From the NCBI GenBank assembly GCA_030430345.1, contig JAUIFT010000266.1, positions 1 to 5,254 on the forward strand: a DNA stretch of 5,254 nt. Reading direction: 5' to 3'. The DNA is from Calditrichia bacterium (GTDB lineage Bacteria; Calditrichota; Calditrichia; RBG-13-44-9; J042). The notes beneath the pieces were generated by a model, which made no database searches, had not been told where the DNA came from, and saw only the letters and a program-made list of their open reading frames with translations. The translations under genes and the position numbers were made by a program. How positions within the stretch are numbered: position 1 is the stretch's first letter; the number at the start of each line of letters is the position of its first letter. Of the stretch, positions 1 to 5,254 are shown in pieces.

Positions 1-1403
1 GTATTTTGCCGCCATTTCGCCAGGGTTACCCCATCTATAAATTCCATGACGATAAATGGCAAACCAAAGGATTCTTCGATCGCAAAGATGGTGGCGATAT
101 TGGAATGGTTCAGGGCGGAAGCAGCCTTGGCTTCCAGCAGAAAGCGTTCCCGGAACTCGCTTTCTTCCAGCATCGCCGGGGAGAGAATCTTAAGAGCGAC
201 TGTGCGCTCCAAACGGGTATCCAGCGCCTTATATACGGTTCCCATTCCTCCTCTCCCCAACACTGAGAGCACATTGTAATGACCAAGTGTTTTTCCCACA
301 TATGAGGTCGAATCATCGCCGGAAAATGCCGGTAAAGCAGCTCCATCGATGCCCGAGGCGGAACGATATATCGAATCTTTAAACAACTGTTCTTTTTCCC
401 GCTTCAGCCATTTCTCGAAAAAATAATTGGCGATTTGCAGGTTATTGCCATTCTCCCGCAAGTATCCTAATCGAATCAGACTATGCAACGCCGTCCCTAA
501 ACTCTCCAGTTGAATCGCGGTTTTCTTAGAGAGTTCATCAGCAGTTATTTCTTCCGCGATAAGAATATACCAGATAATCATTTTTTCAGTATCTTCCAGG
601 TAATCGAAATCTACTGCGAAGAAGTGGGAAACCATATCATCATTGCCAATTTCACGGATCACCGTTTGCAGATCGCTGCCTTCGAACAGGCGGCGGGACA
701 ACAGCTGCATCAGGTAGGGATGATGATTGGTTTTCTCAATAATTTCCGTAGCGTCGGCTTCCGAAAAACCTCCCCGGGCAAGTAACTGCTGAGAAGCTTC
801 CAAATCAAAACATTTCAGGTATACCGGAGGGATAAAACCATTCAGGAAGGGTGAAGTATCCGGAATAGAACTTTCCTCCAGCCGTAAGAGACGCTTGGTA
901 GCGGCAATGACCGTTTTAATGCTATCGCCTTTTTGGAAGATACGGCGCAGGCGGGGCATAATTTCCGGATGCTGCTTCTCAATATTAATCAGCTCTTCAC
1001 ATTCGTCGCAGAGCAGCAACAATGTTTTTTGATGCTGTTTCGCTTTTTTTCGCAGCAGGCGCAGCATTTCCAGCAGTGTAGCATCTTCCAGCGCGTCCGG
1101 GAAAATCTCCAACGCTTCGAAGCGTTCCTCTGCATCTTCAATACTTTCCAGCAGCGATTCGGTGAGTCCATCCAGGTCACCAGCGCCCTGCAAATTCCAA
1201 AACAAACTGATGTAATTATCGGAAAATTCACCTTCCGAAGTCAGATACTCCAATTGCTTCAGCAGGGACGTTTTACCCAGGCGACGCGTTCCGGCGATCC
1301 AGTAATAATGACCGCTGCCCTCAAGAATTTCCGAGAGTATTTGCTCGCGGCCAAGGAAATTGGCGCCACGCACCCAGTTACCGGCAATAAAGGGATTTTT
1401 CAT
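1..1403 (-). CDS. STAND/AAA-like ATPase fused to PknB-type Ser/Thr protein kinase (C-terminal part off window)
   Basis: This reading frame is open from the ATG at 1403 to the window edge; 467 residues are visible and the 3' end is missing. Residues 1-235 form a P-loop ATPase: an NPFIAG..VR lead-in (3-12), FLGRE (16-20), Walker A GTRRLGKTS (38-46, Lys44), Walker B LLLLCDECEE (128-137, Asp133/Glu134), and HHPYLMQLL (227-235), typical of the helical lid of this ATPase class. Residues 265-335 look like a winged helix. From about residue 373 a Hanks-type kinase N-lobe begins: glycine loop LGRGGMGTVYKA (382-393), VALK with invariant Lys405, helix-C Glu424, an HSNI motif, and the hinge stretch IVMEF (451-455). 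The HRDLKP loop and DFG motif would lie beyond base 1, so activity cannot be judged. No membrane helix is visible, so the visible part is likely cytoplasmic. The start is fixed by the 4-base overlap with the preceding gene. Domain identity is strong; the signalling role is inferred. Confidence 0.93.
   Translation of the reverse strand, partial: MKNPFIAGNWVRGANFLGREQILSEILEGSGHYYWIAGTRRLGKTSLLKQLEYLTSEGEFSDNYISLFWNLQGAGDLDGLTESLLESIEDAEERFEALEIFPDALEDATLLEMLRLLRKKAKQHQKTLLLLCDECEELINIEKQHPEIMPRLRRIFQKGDSIKTVIAATKRLLRLEESSIPDTSPFLNGFIPPVYLKCFDLEASQQLLARGGFSEADATEIIEKTNHHPYLMQLLSRRLFEGSDLQTVIREIGNDDMVSHFFAVDFDYLEDTEKMIIWYILIAEEITADELSKKTAIQLESLGTALHSLIRLGYLRENGNNLQIANYFFEKWLKREKEQLFKDSIYRSASGIDGAALPAFSGDDSTSYVGKTLGHYNVLSVLGRGGMGTVYKALDTRLERTVALKILSPAMLEESEFRERFLLEAKAASALNHSNIATIFAIEESFGLPFIVMEFIDGVTLAKWRQN
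1400..1403 (-). other. ATGA start/stop overlap (translational coupling)
   Basis: The TGA stop of the sensor-ATPase gene (1402-1400) overlaps the ATG of the ATPase-kinase gene (1403-1401). A purine run GAAGAG two bases before the ATG is the only Shine-Dalgarno-like sequence. The overlap suggests coupled translation, so the two ATPase proteins are probably made in linked amounts, consistent with their being partners. Confidence 0.85.
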
Positions 1404-3520
1404 ATCTCTTCACTTTCCGGCATGGCCTGTTTTGCTTTTTCCACATCTTCCCGGGTAATATGGCGTCGCCTTTCATGTATCACATTACTGATGATATTCA
1501 CACATAATTTTTGAATCCGGTATGGCACGCACTGACTGTGGTCTACAATTTCAGCGATTGCATCTTCGTCGTAGCTGTAAATGCCGCTAACCGGCTCCCG
1601 CACCAGCGCTTCCGCGATATCGCGATCGATACCCCCTACCTCAACCTGTTCAAAGAAATTATACCAGGGACTGCCTTCGCTTTCCCATTGCTTTTTGATA
1701 TAACTGCCGGACATCACCGCGACTAAATTTTCCGCAAACGTTTTCATGAAAATGCTGCGCAAGCGCTGATTCGCCCGTTCGCTGTAGGCGTTCAGTTCAT
1801 CAACTTCATCGATGAGTAGCACCAGTTTGAGTGTCCTGTCATTGAGATTATTCAGATGCTCAAGAATTCGTTTGATATCCGCACTAAAATCCCGTGGCCC
1901 GTAGCTCTCCTGCGGTTTTTCTTTGATGCGTAATGCCAGATCTTCGTTAAGATATGTTTCGCAACCTTCGATAATGTCGTGCATCATCACGCCAAAAAAT
2001 TTTTCCTCAGGTGTCCCCTGTAAGTCAATATACACCGGAACGTAGAAATATTCCCGGTCTTTTTCTTTTTCAAGACGGCGCTTCAGCTGATGCAACATCG
2101 ATGTTTTCCCGATACGGCGCGGCCCGAAAATCATCAAACTATTGTTATGAAGGGTGTTAATAATTTTCCGCAAAAGTATTTCCCGCCCGTAAAACATTTT
2201 CGGATTCCGCACTGGTGCCCCGGCGATGTAGGGATTATAGCGGTTCACGAAAGCGATCTTCCGCTTGGTATGAATATTTAATCCCAGCGCCAGCAGGGCC
2301 GCCAGCAGCAAAAACCCCAGACTGTAAAAGAACAACGGCGTTTTATAGAATGGCGGTTTCCGGGTGATGTCGATCGGATAGGCGTCGCTATGCCGAACCG
2401 CATCAATATCATAAGCAATGATAACGATGCGGTTTTTGCCGGTCACCAGCGGCAGGCTTTCCCGGAAACTGAACTGCCGGCTTTCCGTACTATCCGGCGG
2501 CGTCTTGCGAATCGCGTTTCCACTGCTATCCTTGTAAACTTCTCCATTAATAGTAAACTCAATGAAGTCAATCCCCTGATCGTCCCGGACCGAGGCGGAA
2601 ATCAGGATCGAATCATCACTGACAGCGGCAGGTAATGGCGGCAGGGCGATCACCGGTGCGACGGTCTGAATAACCGTATCCGGCGGCAGCGATTCCGGCA
2701 GTTGGATACCGGCAGCGGTTATTTCTGATTGGGTCCGGCGCAGCCAGCCATTAACATCACGAAAATCCGGTGCACTCCGCCGCACTGCCTGAAATTGCAG
2801 ATAGGCATTTTGGTAATCGCCATTAAGAAAGGCACTCAATCCCTGCTCAAAGATTCGCACCGTTTCCCCGGATATGCGAGTATCATCAATCTCCTTACGG
2901 GTGGCATTTAAGCGCTGTAACAAATTTTCCATTGTTGCAAGCGAAGGGTCATTCGGCGATCCCTGCCGTAACTCCTGAAATAAAAGGGTCGCCCGCGCAA
3001 ATTCATTTCTATTAATTGCCGAGCGAATTTCCTGCCACTTTGGCGCAGTCGCTTCGGTTGATTCCGAACGTTCATTAGCGGACTGCTGGAGGGTTTCCAA
3101 TGTGCGGCGGGCAGCGGCGAAATCTTCTTCCAGGTCATCCATGCGAGCCAGGTTGCTCCGGTAATTTTCCAGCACGGGCAACTGGTCGGTTTTTTTTACG
3201 GCCCCCCATTGTAAAGATTTGTCAAAATTTTCCCGGGCTTTCTCAAAATCGCCTTTGTTGTAATAAACAACGCCGAGCCAGTAGAAGGGCAGATAATTGA
3301 TTTCCTGCATTGCATAAGTTTCCGCCCGGAACTGCGGGATTTGTTTTTTATTGAGGGCATTTTCCAGTTCGGTTAACGATTCATCCCAATCCGTTCGGCC
3401 AACCGCATCTAAAGCATTGGTGTAAAAATTATACCAGTGTTGCTGGGCAAATAGTTGAGAAGAGAGCCCCGCTAAAAGGAAGCAGAAAAAGATGTGTTTA
3501 ATGAACGTTGACTGAATCAT
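1400..3520 (-). CDS. Transmembrane TPR/Ig-like sensor protein with cytoplasmic P-loop ATPase domain
   Basis: The protein has 706 residues from the ATG at 3520. Residues 1-25 are a signal peptide (Lys-His, hydrophobic core, cleavage after LFA before QQ). Helical TPR-like repeats follow at roughly 32-61, 79-104, 161-188 and 222-251, with GDFEKARENF and GDYQNAYLQF as the clearest units. A proline-rich linker (270-299) leads to an Ig-like beta-sandwich (302-386; DDQGIDFIEFTINGE and GKNRIVIIAYDID). One membrane helix spans about 394-415, followed by a Lys/Arg-rich stop. The cytoplasmic ATPase starts at NPYIAG (429) and has YGRE (444-447), Walker A GPRRIGKTS (466-474, Lys472), Walker B LVLLIDEVDEL (566-576, Asp571/Glu572) and VPYRIQKLC (665-673). 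This predicts periplasmic sensing coupled to a cytoplasmic STAND/AAA-type switch. An in-frame TTG at 3553 would add 11 residues before the signal peptide; the ATG gives a more normal signal. No good Shine-Dalgarno precedes either. The ligand is unknown. Confidence 0.92.
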   Translation of the reverse strand: MIQSTFIKHIFFCFLLAGLSSQLFAQQHWYNFYTNALDAVGRTDWDESLTELENALNKKQIPQFRAETYAMQEINYLPFYWLGVVYYNKGDFEKARENFDKSLQWGAVKKTDQLPVLENYRSNLARMDDLEEDFAAARRTLETLQQSANERSESTEATAPKWQEIRSAINRNEFARATLLFQELRQGSPNDPSLATMENLLQRLNATRKEIDDTRISGETVRIFEQGLSAFLNGDYQNAYLQFQAVRRSAPDFRDVNGWLRRTQSEITAAGIQLPESLPPDTVIQTVAPVIALPPLPAAVSDDSILISASVRDDQGIDFIEFTINGEVYKDSSGNAIRKTPPDSTESRQFSFRESLPLVTGKNRIVIIAYDIDAVRHSDAYPIDITRKPPFYKTPLFFYSLGFLLLAALLALGLNIHTKRKIAFVNRYNPYIAGAPVRNPKMFYGREILLRKIINTLHNNSLMIFGPRRIGKTSMLHQLKRRLEKEKDREYFYVPVYIDLQGTPEEKFFGVMMHDIIEGCETYLNEDLALRIKEKPQESYGPRDFSADIKRILEHLNNLNDRTLKLVLLIDEVDELNAYSERANQRLRSIFMKTFAENLVAVMSGSYIKKQWESEGSPWYNFFEQVEVGGIDRDIAEALVREPVSGIYSYDEDAIAEIVDHSQCVPYRIQKLCVNIISNVIHERRRHITREDVEKAKQAMPESEEI

Positions 3521-3523
3521 TAC

Positions 3524-3537
3524 AACCAACTTTGGTT
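3524..3537. repeat. Inverted repeat just upstream of the sensor-ATPase start codon
   Basis: AACCAA and TTGGTT are 6-bp arms with a two-base centre. The repeat sits three bases upstream of the ATG at 3520, where a ribosome-binding site would normally be. A two-base loop is too tight for a full hairpin, so any RNA fold would lose the innermost pair. It may be incidental, or may limit translation of the second gene. Confidence 0.3.
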
Positions 3538-3556
3538 TGCTATTCGAAAACAAAAC

Positions 3557-5014
3557 TTAGAATACATACACGGAAGACCCGACAAACTCCAGTGAGTTGG
3601 CGGAAATATCCACGGCGCCATCCAGCCGTAATCCTTTCCCCCAAAAGAAACCTAAACCGAGGGTAAAATGATGCTCATCGCCGGCTTTCGGGAAAGAGAG
3701 ATTCAATTCAGGCTTGTCATCTATCGCATGAATAATATGGGAAGGATCAAAATAGTAGCCAATGCGAACAGGCAAACGATACTTTTGCGGCAGCACCCGG
3801 AATATATATTCCAGGCCGGCATGAAACTCCCAGCGATCGCCCTGTCCTAAATCGGCGGTCCCCTCCGGGTCGAATCCATTAGTATCATTATCCTGAATCA
3901 GATCGCGGGGATCGCGACTGTTTCCGACGCCTGGAGATGCATTCGCCAGTTCGGAATAGCGGATGCGGATCAGGTCCATGGTAAAGTTCATCCAACCGCG
4001 GTATTTGTATGCCAACCCAATACCATATGAATCAGGGATATTCAACCTTACATGGGTGGTGGTATCTTCCCGGGATTCAAAAGTAATCAGGGAATCGCCC
4101 CGGTTCACGGCATAACGGGGAAGAAATATTGTGCTATTCAGATCAAAATTCGCCCGGCGATGATACACTGCCCCAACCACCAAACGATTGGTAAGACGGC
4201 TTAGCACGCCAGCGCTAAAGCCCATTCCCCAATCTTTTTTATCGACAGTTTGAATCAGGTAGAGATTCGCCGGCGTAATAGTATTTTCAAGGCATTGGAT
4301 CGGGTCATTTCCATAGTGGCTATTATAATATTGACGATCATTCAGGCTGTATTCGAAACGGGTGAGCCGCAGAGACGCGCCAAAATTCAGTTTTTCATTA
4401 ATTTGCCAGGCGATCGAGCCGCCATTGTCTACTACCCCCATTCGCAACACCGTTCGCTGCGATGGAAAATTTCGCTGGATAATATCTTCAGCAGAAGCCT
4501 TATCATCTAATACCAGGGGGCGATTATTCCGGTAAGATAGCCGGGCGTCAAAGATCACTTCCCGGAAACTAGCAAAGTAGACATTTTCCATAAAAGGCAC
4601 GACGGCGCTGATCATCGTTTGATCAAGCAAAAAATCGCGATCTTCGATCTCTCCCGGCTGCAGGGTGCAATCGTAGGAAGGCTCCTTGAAGCGCTGGGTA
4701 GTCAGCCGCACGCTGGATGAAATTGCCGGGCGCACAAAAAAAGCCACGCCGGCCGGGTTGACAATCACCGATGTCGGATCGTCGGAAAGGGCGATGGCGG
4801 CGCCGCCCATGGAGAGCGGGCGCGCGGAGGGCACGGAAAAATCGAAACGCAGGTTCCGCAGATTAAAGACATTGAACGGGCGCGCTTCCGCTTCGCGGTT
4901 TTGGGCGAATGTATTCATCGACATTACAATCACCATCCAGATCAAGATTAGATTTATTGGTGATTTCAGCCTCTCGTTTTTGGGAAACCTGCTTATTTTT
5001 CGCACCGGCCTCAT
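3557..5014 (-). CDS. Outer-membrane beta-barrel protein, PorV/FadL-like (OmpP1-type) family
   Basis: The protein has 485 residues. Residues 1-37 form a signal peptide with a long basic n-region (Arg/Lys at 2-17), a hydrophobic stretch (20-32) and cleavage after TFA before QNREAEA. The mature N-terminus carries the signature SARPLSMGGAA..A..DDP....NPAG (62-89), typical of PorV/FadL-like barrels in Bacteroidota and related phyla. The rest alternates amphipathic beta strands (for example 209-223, 263-285, 330-352, 395-405, 414-421, 449-470) with polar loops, and it ends in the aromatic SVYVF expected of BamA-assembled barrels. FadL relatives move hydrophobic compounds and PorV acts in type IX secretion; neither role can be assigned here. 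An acidic loop holds a DxDxNG motif (375-380), and Cys116 and Cys241 are the only cysteines. It is the first gene of the operon. The ATG has GAGG only one base upstream; a GTG at codon 4 is a possible alternative start. Confidence 0.9.
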   Translation of the reverse strand: MRPVRKISRFPKNERLKSPINLILIWMVIVMSMNTFAQNREAEARPFNVFNLRNLRFDFSVPSARPLSMGGAAIALSDDPTSVIVNPAGVAFFVRPAISSSVRLTTQRFKEPSYDCTLQPGEIEDRDFLLDQTMISAVVPFMENVYFASFREVIFDARLSYRNNRPLVLDDKASAEDIIQRNFPSQRTVLRMGVVDNGGSIAWQINEKLNFGASLRLTRFEYSLNDRQYYNSHYGNDPIQCLENTITPANLYLIQTVDKKDWGMGFSAGVLSRLTNRLVVGAVYHRRANFDLNSTIFLPRYAVNRGDSLITFESREDTTTHVRLNIPDSYGIGLAYKYRGWMNFTMDLIRIRYSELANASPGVGNSRDPRDLIQDNDTNGFDPEGTADLGQGDRWEFHAGLEYIFRVLPQKYRLPVRIGYYFDPSHIIHAIDDKPELNLSFPKAGDEHHFTLGLGFFWGKGLRLDGAVDISANSLEFVGSSVYVF

Positions 5015-5088
5015 ACCTCAAATCACTTTATATCACGCTAATGGGTAATTTATTCCATATTTTGATTCCGATTATCTAAAATCCGAAT

Positions 5089-5103
5089 AATTTCCGGGAA
5101 ATT
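5089..5103. repeat. 15-bp inverted repeat in the leader
   Basis: AATTTCC and GGAAATT are 7-bp arms around a single central base. If transcription starts near 5130, this lies about 27-41 bases into the transcript. With a one-base centre it is more plausible as a protein-binding site on DNA than as an RNA hairpin. Function is unknown. Confidence 0.4.
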
Positions 5104-5119
5104 CAACAGGAAAAAACTT

Positions 5120-5135
5120 GTTCTTGCGCAAGAAC
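5120..5135. promoter_or_regulatory. Perfect 16-bp palindrome, candidate operator at the transcription start
   Basis: GTTCTTGCGCAAGAAC equals its own reverse complement over all 16 bases. It begins one base downstream of the TATAAT hexamer on the minus strand, so it would cover the predicted start site, the classic place for a dimeric repressor. An alternative reading is a small hairpin (6-bp stem, GCGC loop) followed three bases later on the minus strand by six T residues (5116-5111), which resembles a weak terminator or attenuator. The stem has only two G-C pairs, so I favour an operator. Confidence 0.5.
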
Positions 5136-5136
5136 T

Positions 5137-5153
5137 ATTATAGCCCAAATTTA
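5137..5153 (-). promoter_or_regulatory. Candidate core promoter (TATAAT and overlapping TAnnTTTG)
   Basis: Read on the minus strand, TATAAT lies at 5142-5137, a perfect match to the sigma-70 -10 hexamer. TAAATTTG lies at 5153-5146, matching the fixed positions of the Bacteroidota -7 consensus TAnnTTTG. Neither has a good upstream partner: the hexamer 17 bases before TATAAT is ATAATT, and no clear TTTG sits at the Bacteroidota -33 spacing. Either element would start transcription at about 5140-5130, giving a leader of roughly 115-125 bases before the first ATG. In AT-rich DNA such matches can arise by chance. Confidence 0.45.
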
Positions 5154-5178
5154 TCGGGTAATTATTCTAACAGATTTT

Positions 5179-5195
5179 GTATAAGTATTTTATAC
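5179..5195. repeat. Inverted repeat GTATAA-N5-TTATAC
   Basis: Six-base perfect arms flank a five-base spacer, about 37-58 bases upstream of the candidate -10 element. The position would suit an upstream activator or repressor site, but arms made only of A/T plus one G/C pair are common by chance in this AT-rich segment. Confidence 0.3.
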
Positions 5196-5218
5196 TATCT
5201 TTTAATTTGGTATGTTTT

Positions 5219-5230
5219 ATTGTCGACAAT
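5219..5230. repeat. Perfect 12-bp palindrome ATTGTCGACAAT
   Basis: All 12 bases are self-complementary, with a central GTCGAC. It lies about 80 bases upstream of the candidate -10 element. It could be a regulator site for this operon or for an unseen gene beyond 5254. No arm is shared with the 16-bp palindrome, so they would not bind the same protein. Confidence 0.35.
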
Positions 5231-5254
5231 TGGTTTACGAGTGTAATTTTCTCA

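Larger units (their letters stand above)
5015..5254. other. AT-rich upstream/leader region of the operon
   Basis: This 240-bp stretch has no convincing gene and is visibly more AT-rich than the coding DNA. It contains candidate minus-strand promoter elements and four inverted repeats, listed separately. The gene beyond base 5254 is not visible, so I cannot tell whether the region is shared with a divergent gene or follows a co-directional one. Confidence 0.75.

Noticed and set aside
6..266. 86-codon plus-strand frame over the kinase segment
   Set aside because: The opposite strand encodes an unmistakable kinase N-lobe (glycine loop, VALK), so this frame is a shadow.
1400..1403. Possible frameshift joining the two ATPase genes into one protein
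   Set aside because: The first protein ends naturally after its ATPase domain, and the second begins with its own ATG and the same NPxIAG lead-in, so an ordinary overlapping gene pair explains the layout.
933..1514. 193-codon open frame on the plus strand
   Set aside because: It lies antisense to the ATPase-kinase gene and the end of the sensor-ATPase gene, whose frames carry clear conserved motifs. Its translation is rich in Phe and Gln with no recognisable domain, as expected of a shadow frame.
3557..5014. Naming the barrel PorV or FadL
   Set aside because: The N-terminal signature is shared by a broad superfamily. No type IX secretion genes or fatty acid genes are in view, so a specific name would be unsupported.
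4686..5048. 120-codon open frame on the plus strand
   Set aside because: It is antisense to the signal peptide and the conserved N-terminal signature of the barrel protein, and its product has no recognisable features.
5065..5090. Imperfect direct repeat ATTCCGATTAT / AATCCGAATAA
   Set aside because: Only 8 of 11 positions match, with a simple AT-rich composition; not strong enough to call a regulator site.
5168..5196. Plus-strand promoter with TATACT at 5191-5196
   Set aside because: The hexamer 17 bases upstream (TAACAG) is a poor -35, and no plus-strand gene is visible before the window ends.

Overview
The window carries one tightly packed minus-strand operon of three genes, led by an AT-rich, palindrome-containing upstream region at the right-hand end (5015-5254). 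Transcription runs from right to left. The organism is almost certainly a diderm (Gram-negative) bacterium, because the first gene encodes a beta-barrel outer-membrane protein with a signal peptide and a terminal aromatic residue. The N-terminal signature of that barrel, the weak or absent Shine-Dalgarno sequences, and the eukaryote-like Ser/Thr kinase beside TPR and Ig-like modules together suggest the FCB side of the tree (Bacteroidota, Ignavibacteria, Calditrichota or KSB1-like lineages). This placement is an inference from style, not proven.

Layout in order of transcription: (1) 5014-3557, a 485-residue outer-membrane beta-barrel of the PorV/FadL-like type. (2) 3520-1400, a 706-residue inner-membrane protein with a signal peptide, periplasmic TPR-like helical repeats, a periplasmic Ig-like domain, one membrane helix, and a cytoplasmic P-loop ATPase with a GPRRxGKTS Walker A motif. 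(3) 1403 to beyond base 1, a second ATPase of the same family with no membrane anchor. It is followed by a winged-helix-like segment and the N-lobe of a PknB-type Ser/Thr protein kinase, and is cut by the window edge before the kinase catalytic loop. Genes 2 and 3 overlap by 4 bases (ATGA). Genes 1 and 2 are 36 bases apart.

The notable point is that genes 2 and 3 carry clearly paralogous ATPase modules, both opening with an NP-[YF]-IAG-x(2)-VR motif. One sits at the cytoplasmic end of a periplasmic sensor and the other is fused to a protein kinase. With the outer-membrane barrel this looks like a trans-envelope signalling cassette: outer membrane or periplasm, then TPR/Ig sensor, then ATPase, then partner ATPase-kinase. 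This pathway is inferred from architecture and gene order; I do not recognise it as a named system.

The upstream region holds a perfect TATAAT, an overlapping match to the Bacteroidota -7 consensus TAnnTTTG, and a perfect 16-bp palindrome just downstream of both. Three further inverted repeats lie nearby. No RNA genes, CRISPR arrays, insertion sequences or recognisable mobile elements were seen.
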